A stretch of DNA of 64,000 bases from Candidatus Poribacteria bacterium (GTDB lineage Bacteria; Poribacteria; WGA-4E; WGA-3G). Below are positions 33,667 through 42,672 of this stretch, piece after piece (position 1 is the stretch's first letter; each line of letters begins with the position of its first letter). The notes below the pieces were generated by a model. The model saw nothing but the letters and a program-made list of their open reading frames with translations, was not told the DNA's origin and ran no database searches. The stretch lies in contig PYIY01000201.1 in NCBI GenBank assembly GCA_003635195.1, forward strand, positions 23,483 to 87,482, in the 5' to 3' direction. The position numbers and the translations under genes were made by a program.

Positions 33667-34005
33667 ATGGCGAATCACGCACCAATGACTCATGAAGACC
33701 ACTGGAGTCGCCCAGTGACTATGACCCCGGATGGTCGATGGCTCTCTTTACGAGAAGTAGTAGAAGAAGAACCAACGCAGATTCCATTTAACTGCTTGTC
33801 CCTTGAAAAACAGTCAGAATTGGTCGCGGAACGCATTCGGCAAAGCCCCGAATTTGAGGTAGGTATCCTGGGGCAGGGGATAGTGGACAAGAAGCACGCC
33901 ATTGACGAAGTGCAGAAACGAACATCTATAGGGCGCGCTTTAATTGACGTTGAGCAGCGAATGATTAGAATGTTAATTAAACGTGCTCTTGAAGGAAACC
34001 TTTAA
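33667..34005 (+). CDS. Hypothetical protein, 112 residues
   Basis: A small soluble protein that I do not recognise. The central LEKQSELVAERIRQSPEF and the C-terminal GRALIDVEQRMIRMLIKRAL are helical. The start at 33667 follows TTAAGGAGA, which directly abuts the right end of the MITE-like element. A longer frame from 33610 would include element sequence. Its leader would contain the element as a stable hairpin, so its translation could be affected by that insertion. Confidence 0.62.
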   Translation: MANHAPMTHEDHWSRPVTMTPDGRWLSLREVVEEEPTQIPFNCLSLEKQSELVAERIRQSPEFEVGILGQGIVDKKHAIDEVQKRTSIGRALIDVEQRMIRMLIKRALEGNL

Positions 34006-34147
34006 CTCACAGAAGTTGGAAAATGGAGGGCACTACCGCGAGGCAGCCGCTTTAGAACACAATCGTGACTGTCTTTGCACACCTTCAGTTGATCCAAAGT
34101 GGGGAAATAAAAAAGCAAAACTCTTCTAATCAACACCTTCCATTTTG

Positions 34148-35110
34148 CTAGTATTCACGCTGTTCTTTAAAAGCTCGGTGCAGGAAATACACCGTAGAGA
34201 TGCCAAGACCGATGAGAATAAAGAGAATAACAATCGCAGTGCCGAGGCGACTCTTTGACTTAGTGTTGGCTTGGGTTTCGGATGAGGGTGCCCCTGGTGT
34301 TGTTATTGGCGGCGTTCTCGGTGTCGGTGTTGTTATATCCGGTGACGGTCTACGAGGTGTAGGTTCGGGCGTTGTTATCCTGTTCGGTTTTGGTGCAGGA
34401 TCTACTTTAGAAGGTGCTAAAGGTACAACCGCTTCCACCTGTGTGCCAAAGGACGGCGGTAGAACACCAACGCCCCATCCTGTTCCAGTTGTCTCACAGT
34501 AGTAATAGGTTGTACCACCGTGAGTGACCGAGGCTCCTGTAAAATCGCCACTGACCCCCAGCGCAATGTGCCCCGGCGTGAAAATCAACGCAGTCTTTTC
34601 TCCTAAACCGCGTAGGATCGCTGCGACCAAGATAGTCGTATCCTCACAATCGCCACCGCCCTCAATTAAGGTCTCAATAGCGTAACGTCGAAATTCATCG
34701 TATCCTGTGGTCACATCGTCAAGGGTATACGGTAAGGATTGAACGAAACTGAGCACAAAGTCCACGTGATCCTGTCTAGACCACTCACGACGCTGCCTGA
34801 ATATATTCTGAAACTCACGCGTGAGATTTCCGAGCGTTGTTCTTCCTTCTTCCACTAACTGGGGAATGTCGTAACGTTCTTTGCCGTCGTAGGAATTATA
34901 CTTTTCAATGTCAATTGTCATTAGTACAGTATAAGGTTTGCCCTTAAAATTCCAGACGTACCGTTTACCAAGTGTTTGTCGGGTATTGGGTGGACGCTGC
35001 TGCACAATTCCTTCCACAATCCGAACATCGCTGAGTGCGTCTTCTGCAGTACCATTTGCAGTGATAAGAAGGCTGCCCAAAAGTAGGGCGATAAGCAGTC
35101 TCATGTACAT
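34148..35110 (-). CDS. Membrane-anchored transglutaminase-like protein of the motor/cytoskeleton cassette
   Basis: A 320-residue protein, last of an eight-gene cassette. Signal or anchor sequence MRLLIALLLGSLLITANG is followed by a transglutaminase-like domain with GGGDCEDTTILVAAILRGLG (Cys near 155) and FTPGHIALGV (His near 181), then YYYCETTG, the usual Cys-His-acid layout. A proline/threonine-rich linker (about 245-285) leads to a membrane helix (IVILFILIGLGISTVYFLH) near the C-terminus. Such domains cleave or crosslink proteins or peptidoglycan-linked peptides; the C-terminal anchor would place it at the inner membrane, facing the periplasm. It is 14 nt after the OmpA-like gene. Substrate unknown. 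Confidence 0.8.
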   Translation of the reverse strand: MYMRLLIALLLGSLLITANGTAEDALSDVRIVEGIVQQRPPNTRQTLGKRYVWNFKGKPYTVLMTIDIEKYNSYDGKERYDIPQLVEEGRTTLGNLTREFQNIFRQRREWSRQDHVDFVLSFVQSLPYTLDDVTTGYDEFRRYAIETLIEGGGDCEDTTILVAAILRGLGEKTALIFTPGHIALGVSGDFTGASVTHGGTTYYYCETTGTGWGVGVLPPSFGTQVEAVVPLAPSKVDPAPKPNRITTPEPTPRRPSPDITTPTPRTPPITTPGAPSSETQANTKSKSRLGTAIVILFILIGLGISTVYFLHRAFKEQREY

Positions 35111-35124
35111 AGCGAACTATCCTT

Positions 35125-35916
35125 TTATGGGGCTGCTTGCTCAAGCCGATAAAATAGCAGAATTTCAATGCGTCGGTTTTTGGCTTTTAATGCAAGATTT
35201 CTATTATGCTGTCTGAGTTTCTGTCGGTTATAAGTGCTATCATCAGTTAAACGTTCAACAGGTTTGTACTCACCGAAAGAGGTTGCTGACATCAGATGCC
35301 TTGCTGGATCTATCCGAATTCTGTTTTGTAGGAATTTATAGACCTCAATTGCACGTAATGCCCCGAGATGTAAGTTAGAAGGCACAAAAGCAGGCGGATC
35401 AGGATCGGCATGTCCTTGAATTTGTATCTCACTGATGTTTTCCAAATTATTTTCGATTTGACGACCCACAACCAGGAGCGTTTTCCTCCCTTCTTCTTTC
35501 AGATCATATCTATCCGGTTCAAACAGGATCCGGTCACTAAAGCTGTAACGTTGCAGTGTCGCTTGGTTGTGGATCAAAATTTCCGTGTCACCACCATTAT
35601 CAAGAGAGATTGGAATCTCGAAAGAATCGGTCTCGGTTTCTTCATCTTTCGATTTGCCGACATCTTCCCATTCAACTTCGTACTTTTTAGCGATTGCTTG
35701 GATTATTGCCTCCTGTTTTTCTTCAACTTTCGCGAGTGCTTCGGCTATCTCTTTCTGTTCTTTTGTAACATTATCCACTTCTTCTCTCAGAGCGTCTGTT
35801 GCGATGGAAAATGCGGCAATCACAGCAAACACGACAATCACCAATATCAAGACAAGCGTCAGCATTAAGTCCGAAAAGGAGGGCCAGAAATTGAAATCTA
35901 ATGTATTATTTTCCAT
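35125..35916 (-). CDS. MotB/ZorB-like OmpA-domain stator protein
   Basis: About 263 residues from the ATG at 35916 (after GAAGGAAAA; a longer frame from 35976 lies inside the upstream gene). Residues about 10-35 form one membrane helix, FWPSFSDLMLTLVLILVIVV, with an Asp at about 16 at its start, the position of the ion-binding Asp in MotB/ZorB. A helical periplasmic linker follows, then an OmpA peptidoglycan-binding domain (about 140-255) with LFEPDRYDLKEEGRK, IQIQGHADPDP and NRRIEIL. It overlaps the ZorA/MotA-like gene by 11 nt and would form the stator pair with it. The OmpA core is intact. Confidence 0.85.
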   Translation of the reverse strand: MENNTLDFNFWPSFSDLMLTLVLILVIVVFAVIAAFSIATDALREEVDNVTKEQKEIAEALAKVEEKQEAIIQAIAKKYEVEWEDVGKSKDEETETDSFEIPISLDNGGDTEILIHNQATLQRYSFSDRILFEPDRYDLKEEGRKTLLVVGRQIENNLENISEIQIQGHADPDPPAFVPSNLHLGALRAIEVYKFLQNRIRIDPARHLMSATSFGEYKPVERLTDDSTYNRQKLRQHNRNLALKAKNRRIEILLFYRLEQAAP

Positions 35917-38032
35917 CTGTTTTCCTTCGGAAAAATGAATTGAGCTTGCTGAAAAATGAAGGTTTCTCCGGATCACTCGTTCTTGATAAATCTATCTGAT
36001 CCGTCAACTGGTTAACAGCATTTGCTAAGGTTTGAGAATTCTGCGAGATCTTTTCGATAGTTGCATTGAGCTTCCCGATATTTGTGTTCAGGGGCGTAAC
36101 ATCAGCTTTTTGCACTAATTCTTGAGACGCGTTGCCTAATGTTTCAACATGCCCCTTAATTGCGCCGACTGACTGGCTGATATCACCTGAATCAGATGTA
36201 AAGGATTTAATGGCAGCATCAAGACTTTGAATATCTGTCGTCAGTCCGCCGACATTGGTACTCAGTGTATTAACAGCCTCTTTCTGATTTTTGCTGCTTT
36301 CATCTAATTGTGTCAACAGGTTTTTAACACTGTCATTTAGATTTTTGACCCCGGTGAGCTGTGCCTCATATTTTTCATTCTGTTCTTTTATTGTTTCATT
36401 CTGTTTCTGGAACTCCGATTGTAGATCATTAACGACTCCTTCCATGATCTTCGTAAAACTTTCGATAACGCCTTCAATTTGATCAGCAGTTTTTTCAATC
36501 GGAAGTTGGAAAAATTTTAATTGATCGGTAAGTGCTGTTAGTTTTTCATCAAGGGTTCCTTGTACTTCTTTGAGGTCCTCAGTTAATTGACCGGTAAGTG
36601 TCTTTAACTCTTCTTTTAAGGTGGGTTGGATAATTGCGAGATCCGTCTTTAACTGATTTTGTATTTCTGTAAGCCACTCGCGATTTCTCGTGTTTATTCC
36701 CTCAAGAAACTGCTTATTGGTAGTTTCTATGTGTGCACTTGCTTCAGTGGTCTTCTTAAGAAATTTTTGAAGGGTGTTGTCAATTTGCTGACAGGAATCA
36801 ACGTAGAGTTTCTCACAATTTTTCAAGACTTCTACGGTTGCAGTAAGATTTTGATCCTGCTTATTTAATGTTTCAATCTGTTGGTCTAATTTTTGGTTTG
36901 CTGCTTCTTGAAACTCATTTAATTTTTGGTTTGCTGCTTTTTGAAATTGTTGGTGGAGACTACGAATCTCATCTTGAAAACCGGTGAGGTGGATAACACT
37001 TGATGTAAATTCTTTTGAAAATGTGTCCAAGCTTTCCGTAAAATCTGTGTTAAGCGTATCAGCAGCGGTGCTGATGTCCGATGCCGCTTTGTTGATTTGA
37101 ACCACTGAATCAGATAAGGGTTGTGTAATAGCACGGACTTGCATTAGACTTTCGTTGAATTCGTCTATATTACCATGCACTCTTTGGACAGATTCACTAA
37201 ACTGCGCTGCGGTCTCAAATCCTTTTTGCATCTGAGATTCGCTTTGCTGAAGGGTTTGGATTAATTTTTGGGAGGTTGTCGGATAGAGTTGCGGAATCCA
37301 AACGGTTAGTGTTGATCGCTCCAAGATAGATTTAACAGGATGACAGGCAAGTTGTAAATAAATGCCGTAAAGTATAACACCAACAATAGTAAAAATGATA
37401 CCCCAAATGCTCGGCGCAAGTGCCCCTTTCATCTTATTAAGAAGCTTACGCAATGCTTGGGTTATCTTTTGACTATTTTCTGTGGAGGGTTGGTTTGCAG
37501 CCCTCGTCTCGTTATTTTGTACGAGGCTTTCACTCGCTACACTTTCTGGTTCTGGCAAAACACGAGAGAGGCCCGTTAGACTATCGGCGAGTCCGAAGAG
37601 CGTCCCGAGGAGTCCGATCACGATGAAAACTGCCAACATGGAACGAAAGAGATTGTTCCATTTAAATAGCTCAGATGTGGTATGATTAATTAACTCGCTG
37701 CCTTCAAGACGGGTTTCATCCGAACCTGCCACGAAAATCGCTTTGAGATGTTTTGTGATCGGAGAACGTCTGTTAAGACCCCTTTTCTCACAAAATTCGC
37801 TAAACGTGTTTTCAGGATCGACTTTCTGGTCGTTATCTTCGCGATCACGATCTCTTTCTTGTTGAGCATCCACGAGTGGTTGGATATTTTGATTGTTTTC
37901 GATGCGTTTGTGCTCTGTTCGCAACCAACGCCAATATATAACGAGTCCGATAAACCAGATGGAAAAGAAGCCTATCAAAACCCATATAATACCGAAAGCA
38001 ATTAGGTTTTCAGGAAACAAGTATTCGAGCAT
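35906..38032 (-). CDS. ZorA/MotA-ExbB-like ion channel subunit with long coiled-coil tail
   Basis: A 708-residue membrane protein. Hydrophobic segments are at about 9-35, 131-155 (SMLAVFIVIGLLGTLFGLA) and 205-228 (PSIWGIIFTIVGVILYGIYL), the last two forming the MotA/TolQ/ExbB-type core motif (GLLGTxxG...S.W.....G). From about residue 255 onwards to 690 the protein is almost entirely helical heptads (repeated T-D-L, Q and N-rich stretches such as QLTEDLKEVQGTLDEKLTAL), predicted to form a long cytoplasmic rod. This is the architecture of ZorA of the Zorya defence system and of similar stator proteins. No adjacent ZorC/ZorD helicase genes are seen. Confidence 0.82.
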   Translation of the reverse strand: MLEYLFPENLIAFGIIWVLIGFFSIWFIGLVIYWRWLRTEHKRIENNQNIQPLVDAQQERDRDREDNDQKVDPENTFSEFCEKRGLNRRSPITKHLKAIFVAGSDETRLEGSELINHTTSELFKWNNLFRSMLAVFIVIGLLGTLFGLADSLTGLSRVLPEPESVASESLVQNNETRAANQPSTENSQKITQALRKLLNKMKGALAPSIWGIIFTIVGVILYGIYLQLACHPVKSILERSTLTVWIPQLYPTTSQKLIQTLQQSESQMQKGFETAAQFSESVQRVHGNIDEFNESLMQVRAITQPLSDSVVQINKAASDISTAADTLNTDFTESLDTFSKEFTSSVIHLTGFQDEIRSLHQQFQKAANQKLNEFQEAANQKLDQQIETLNKQDQNLTATVEVLKNCEKLYVDSCQQIDNTLQKFLKKTTEASAHIETTNKQFLEGINTRNREWLTEIQNQLKTDLAIIQPTLKEELKTLTGQLTEDLKEVQGTLDEKLTALTDQLKFFQLPIEKTADQIEGVIESFTKIMEGVVNDLQSEFQKQNETIKEQNEKYEAQLTGVKNLNDSVKNLLTQLDESSKNQKEAVNTLSTNVGGLTTDIQSLDAAIKSFTSDSGDISQSVGAIKGHVETLGNASQELVQKADVTPLNTNIGKLNATIEKISQNSQTLANAVNQLTDQIDLSRTSDPEKPSFFSKLNSFFRRKTDGK

Positions 38033-38165
38033 AAGTGTCTTCTATTTTCTCTAAGGGATTTATAAACATGTGCTGTTATTGTCTCGTAGGTAGATGTCTT
38101 TTTCAAATGTACACTTCATATTGAACTTAGAGAGTGCTTGATTTTGCAAGTGGTGACTTTTGATC

Positions 38166-39275
38166 CTAACTGTCCTTTTCCTTTAATTCTAATTCTCCTT
38201 TTTTTTCAAGTTTCCACTGATCGTTTATAGGATCCCGCTCAAAGAACGCGGGACGAATAACCTTGACGTGATACGTGCATCCTTGAGTATAACCCGGACA
38301 TTCAAACACCTGACTGAAGCCTCCAGAACTATACAGAGCATCTTGTAGTACCAAACCAGAAGATGGTACAACTGCATATAAACTTTCTGAATCTATGGCG
38401 TACGCAACAAAGCTGCCTCTTGATGTGGTTTTGAAAATAGCGCGAATGTTTGGATTCTGCGAACGTTCAGTATCGTTGCTAACGTGAATTGAACAATAAG
38501 TGCTATAATTCTGTTGTAATTTGCCAACATCACCATTATTGTAGGAAGTGACGAAGTCCTGAAGTTCTTGTGATAGTGGCTCATCTCGTTCACTTTGAAT
38601 GGGAGTGGGGTGTCCCTCCTCTTGGGATGGAGTCGGACTACCCGTAGTTTTCGTTTTTTCGGGTAGTCTCGAATGTTCAATATTTTTTGCAATTTGGCTA
38701 AAGCCTGCTTGGATCGCATCAAATAAAGGCCTCAAATCCGAAATCCCTATTTCTTTTATGGAACCAATTTGTACAAGATTTTCAAATTCGCCAAAGTCAA
38801 GGGCATATCTATTTTCATACCGGTGGTTCAGCGAGTTCGTATAGGTAACAGAGATTTGAGACGGTTGTTTTAATTTTTCAGGCAAACCTCCTATTAAGCT
38901 AATTAAAAATTGTTCAATCTTCTGTCCGGGCCCAAAACAGCGGATTTCTCTCTGAAGAAAATTGTTTTCCTCAAGAAACCTCACATCACCAATATTAGAC
39001 GGACCAGTTCTGAACCGGACATTATAGGCTGCTCCAGTACCGATGTTCTCTATACAAAGCATCAGACACTCAACACACGAAGCATGTGGACGCAAGTATA
39101 CTACAATTTCGGGGGCATCAGTATTCACCGGTTTATCAATATTTTCAGGTTCGTTAACAGTTTTCAACGACCATTTCCTGAAAAAAAACATCCAACTAAT
39201 AATGATGGCGCCTACTATAGCGAGGCATATTATAATCGCGCCGATATTTGAAGTTAACCACTCTCCGATTCCCAT
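38166..39275 (-). CDS. Single-pass membrane protein of the cassette, unknown function
   Basis: A 369-residue protein with one N-terminal membrane helix (IGAIIICLAIVGAIIISWMFF, about 11-31) and a soluble remainder. A beta-rich segment near residues 50-165 includes YLRPHASCVECLMLCIENIG and GAAYNVRF, and the C-terminal half (about 235-365) includes NIRAIFKTTSRGSFVAYAI, giving an appearance of two small beta-rich domains. I do not recognise the family. The AAGGAGAAC site lies only 5 nt before the ATG and the gene sits 9 nt from the end of the actin-like ATPase gene, so it belongs to the cassette. Confidence 0.6.
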   Translation of the reverse strand: MGIGEWLTSNIGAIIICLAIVGAIIISWMFFFRKWSLKTVNEPENIDKPVNTDAPEIVVYLRPHASCVECLMLCIENIGTGAAYNVRFRTGPSNIGDVRFLEENNFLQREIRCFGPGQKIEQFLISLIGGLPEKLKQPSQISVTYTNSLNHRYENRYALDFGEFENLVQIGSIKEIGISDLRPLFDAIQAGFSQIAKNIEHSRLPEKTKTTGSPTPSQEEGHPTPIQSERDEPLSQELQDFVTSYNNGDVGKLQQNYSTYCSIHVSNDTERSQNPNIRAIFKTTSRGSFVAYAIDSESLYAVVPSSGLVLQDALYSSGGFSQVFECPGYTQGCTYHVKVIRPAFFERDPINDQWKLEKKGELELKEKDS

Positions 39276-39284
39276 AAGTTCTCC

Positions 39285-42200
39285 TTAGATATCTACATTT
39301 TTCCATTGCCTTGTTTTTGCCCTCAATAACTCCTTCAATGCGAGAATAAATATTGGCTCACCAGAAATTTCCTTCGTGGGATCACTATAATTTTGGAAAA
39401 CTTTTTCTAACGCTTCAAATATAACCTCTCCGATCGGAGCAGAACCTTGTGTTTTGCCGCTTAAGGTTGCATTCAAATCGACAGGCAATTCCGTACCTAA
39501 GCTATCATTGAAACTTTCAATGAAATTATGAATGTTTTCGAGGTTATTAACGCTTATACGGTTACGAAATCGTTCATCTGTAAGAATTTCATCCCACTCA
39601 TAATCTGTTTCGTTTTGTGTAAATCTTTCACCAGCTAAAAATTTAGGTTGATCCCCACTCGATTCTATTCCATCCGATTCGAGTTTTATTCCGGCAGCAA
39701 CTAATCCATAAGCGGCTTCCGCTTTCGGGAACTTACTGATCTCAATACCGCGATTATTATCATCAAACTCTGATGCTGTGAGGATAACACGTTTGAGATG
39801 CTGTCTACAACGCTTTCCATTTTCGTTATCAGGATTGAAACTGCCACCTGCCATCCAATGTAGTATTTTTGATCCGTTACCACCGATGTATATACTGGGT
39901 ATATCCGACTTAAAATTGGTGTTGTTTGAAAGGTGATTGAGAAGTAACCCCACATAGTATAAAAGTCCGGCAACGCCGAGTGAAATGAGCGAAAAAAAAG
40001 GTTGAATAGCGGATTGGTCACGGACAATAGGGAGTTCATCCAACAATACTTGCCCTTTGTCTTGAATCAAAGCGTCGGCTTGAGCATAGAACTGATCATC
40101 ATACTGATCATCATTATTCTTCATGGATTTAAGTGACGTAATGGCTTCTTCTCGTATTCGCCTATTTTCTTCTGAATCTTTTTCAGAATCCCACGTCTGA
40201 AAAAGATTCAGAAAACCGGGGTTTTCTTTGAACAGATCCAGAAAGATATGTCGTCCGGCAAATCTGAGTGACGTTTCCCAATACAATTCATTGTTTTGCC
40301 AGATTGAAATATCCGAGGTCTCTCCGCCAATGTCGATGCAGACTGCCCCACTAGTAAAACCACCAGTGGCCTGTGTATTTTGTAGTGTGCTCGCGAAGAA
40401 TTTTGCGGCGACAACACTTTCGGACTGACCTGGAGTCACAATCTGATGAGACACCCCAGTCTTTTTCTCGCAATCAGATGCGACCATCCCCCAAATATCT
40501 GTAAAGTCATATCTATTAGTCTCTGTAAAGGAAAGAGGATAAGAAAAATTACATTCTATCTTCGCAGCACCATCGTTAATAGCCTCAGCTGCACACTGAA
40601 GACAGAGTTGTTTTAGAAACTCCCTAACGTGCTCTCGATGACTTGGAATAGCAGACCATTTGAGATTGCTCACAAGGTTTTTAGCAGAAGAAAGTTTGTT
40701 ATAATCCTCAAGAAAATAAATATGCCCGTCAAGGAGCGGTTCATTTTTTTCCTTGTTTTCAGATTCTTGAAAAAGACTAAAGAACGGAGTCTCTTCGCGT
40801 TTAGGAGAGAGAAAATCGTTATAGACCATACTTGGTTGATAAGCGTCGCTCTTGCTTATATATAAGATGCGATCATTAAAGGATACCGGCTGCGGGGCAG
40901 AATCACCTTTTCTGTTATAGATCGTAGTGCTACTGGTACCGAAATCTACACCAACGTACCAAGTTTCATTATTACTTTTTATTTCCTCTGGTACTGATAT
41001 GAGTAAGACTCCTACTTTAGCACCTTTATATTCACAGAGCATTGCTTCAGGAAAGCGTTCCGTTTTTGTAATCTCTCCGTTGACATTTCCACGGTCATCT
41101 TTATCCGGTCGAGGATCGGATTTTTCACCTGCTGCCAGAAACGGTTTGGTATAAAATGTCTCTTGCCCATCTGTTGTAAAATAGGTATAGTATGCTTTCC
41201 AATCTGGCGTTCTGAAGTTCGGCCATACTGCCACAGTTGGTGCAGTAGAAATTGTGCTGATGTTTCTCTCTTCGTATACTTTTTTAATCGTAAACTCTCG
41301 TGATTGTTCTTGAATACCACTCAAATTGAAACGAAGCGATACGGTAATAGGGGCACCGGGATGCGGCTGCTCAAAAGTGATTCGCTCACTTAAATCTCTT
41401 ACATCAAAATAGGTCAGCAATTCCTCAGTGAATGGTAGAATGGGCGTAACGTCGATCTGGTTAAATTTAAGATCCTCACTCCCGTTAGCGGCTAAAGTAG
41501 TTTCCTTAAGGAAAGCGTTTTTTCCCTGGATGACAAAAAGTTTGTCGGAGAAAAAATCCTGTGGTCTTCGCAGTTCAATATCGTTCGGAAGTGATAATTC
41601 TGGTTTCCGTTTCCGGCTGAAATCTTGCGTTGTTGCAAGCGTCTTACCTTTCCAAACAAATACATTTTGGGGGGGCACCCCCCAGTCTTCAGCGATGCTC
41701 TCATCAAAAACAAGTAGGGTTTTCTGAGGCTCTTTATTCTCAGATGGGACAAGTTTTATACTGGATGGAAGGTCCTGGGGTGCTACCGGATTATTCATCG
41801 CTGTAAAGAGATTTTGGGTCAAACCGAGACCTCTTGCAGAAAATGTTGGAGCTGCTGTATTATTGTCTAAATCCCCTATGAATGTGTGGAGGAGTCCTCT
41901 GAGGTTGTTTTTTATGCTCGTATCAGGGAGCGTATTGGTGGATTCGCGAAGATTATTCAACCAACCAGCAACAGCCGTTTTTTCAAAACTGTTCAATTTG
42001 GGAACTGGATTTTCGAGGAGCTTACCATCAAACCAGGGAACCCCTGATATACGAGCAAAGCATTTAACAGAGGTACATACTAAGGTCGTTGGTGAGGTAA
42101 TACCAATAGGCTTGCCATTAAATTCTACGATATTAAGAATGTTCCATGTCGTTGTCGTATCTAATATATCACTTGGGTTGGATTTGGGTCGTAATCTTTG

Positions 42201-42569
42201 TAGTGCCTGAAGAAAATCTTTCGCCCCTGGTGAATTTGTTGTCAGGTCTGTAATATCAATTGTGTCCGTAGTTAAAGGAAACTCACACCAATCTTTGAGT
42301 GCCAACATCGCCAAGAGTCCACGCCATTCTCCCAAAACGCGTAGATGCATCGGATGACGGGTATCATAAAGTGCCATTTCAAATAGGAGTGGCCATGCCC
42401 ATATACTCGGAATGCTGTCAACGTCATCAGAGATTGTGGTCCCTGCTACATCAAGGCCTTCACTAATCGCTTTAAGTTCAGCGGCTGTTCTGCTTTCCCA
42501 ATCCCCCGCAATAGTGAAATGGGTAACATTGTTGTCTACTATCAACTGAGGAAGAAGCGGATGTCTCAT
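39285..42569 (-). CDS. Large actin/Hsp70-superfamily ATPase with about 530-residue N-terminal extension
   Basis: A 1094-residue protein. The nucleotide-binding core occupies about residues 535-1000: phosphate-1 motif YVGVDFGTSSTTIY (near 539-550), phosphate-2 motif AVCIDIGGETSDISIW (near 743-757), and the adenosine motif IYIGGNGSKILHWMAGG (near 893-909). All three are intact. The first 530 residues have mixed alpha/beta content without a recognised family and include the segment TLLVFDESIAEDWGVPPQNV. The N-terminal size is unusual for Hsp70/MreB-like proteins. The partner genes are a tubulin-like GTPase upstream and a single-pass membrane protein downstream. It is likely a cytoplasmic scaffold or polymerising ATPase of the cassette. 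Confidence 0.78.
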   Translation of the reverse strand: MRHPLLPQLIVDNNVTHFTIAGDWESRTAAELKAISEGLDVAGTTISDDVDSIPSIWAWPLLFEMALYDTRHPMHLRVLGEWRGLLAMLALKDWCEFPLTTDTIDITDLTTNSPGAKDFLQALQRLRPKSNPSDILDTTTTWNILNIVEFNGKPIGITSPTTLVCTSVKCFARISGVPWFDGKLLENPVPKLNSFEKTAVAGWLNNLRESTNTLPDTSIKNNLRGLLHTFIGDLDNNTAAPTFSARGLGLTQNLFTAMNNPVAPQDLPSSIKLVPSENKEPQKTLLVFDESIAEDWGVPPQNVFVWKGKTLATTQDFSRKRKPELSLPNDIELRRPQDFFSDKLFVIQGKNAFLKETTLAANGSEDLKFNQIDVTPILPFTEELLTYFDVRDLSERITFEQPHPGAPITVSLRFNLSGIQEQSREFTIKKVYEERNISTISTAPTVAVWPNFRTPDWKAYYTYFTTDGQETFYTKPFLAAGEKSDPRPDKDDRGNVNGEITKTERFPEAMLCEYKGAKVGVLLISVPEEIKSNNETWYVGVDFGTSSTTIYNRKGDSAPQPVSFNDRILYISKSDAYQPSMVYNDFLSPKREETPFFSLFQESENKEKNEPLLDGHIYFLEDYNKLSSAKNLVSNLKWSAIPSHREHVREFLKQLCLQCAAEAINDGAAKIECNFSYPLSFTETNRYDFTDIWGMVASDCEKKTGVSHQIVTPGQSESVVAAKFFASTLQNTQATGGFTSGAVCIDIGGETSDISIWQNNELYWETSLRFAGRHIFLDLFKENPGFLNLFQTWDSEKDSEENRRIREEAITSLKSMKNNDDQYDDQFYAQADALIQDKGQVLLDELPIVRDQSAIQPFFSLISLGVAGLLYYVGLLLNHLSNNTNFKSDIPSIYIGGNGSKILHWMAGGSFNPDNENGKRCRQHLKRVILTASEFDDNNRGIEISKFPKAEAAYGLVAAGIKLESDGIESSGDQPKFLAGERFTQNETDYEWDEILTDERFRNRISVNNLENIHNFIESFNDSLGTELPVDLNATLSGKTQGSAPIGEVIFEALEKVFQNYSDPTKEISGEPIFILALKELLRAKTRQWKNVDI

Positions 42570-42672
42570 TAGTGTAATCTCCTAACTATGATGATGTTAA
42601 AAATTAAACGGATTTTCTGCAATGGGACAGGAAAACTGTCCTCTACAATCACATTTTCGCTATTAGTTTTTT

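Noticed and set aside
34148..38032. Classical Zorya defence system
   Set aside because: The ZorA/ZorB-like pair is present but no ZorC, ZorD helicase or ZorE nuclease gene is adjacent; the neighbours are NTPases of tubulin and actin type.
35125..38032. Flagellar MotA/MotB stator
   Set aside because: No flagellar gene is in the window, and the MotA-like protein has a 430-residue helical tail that MotA lacks.
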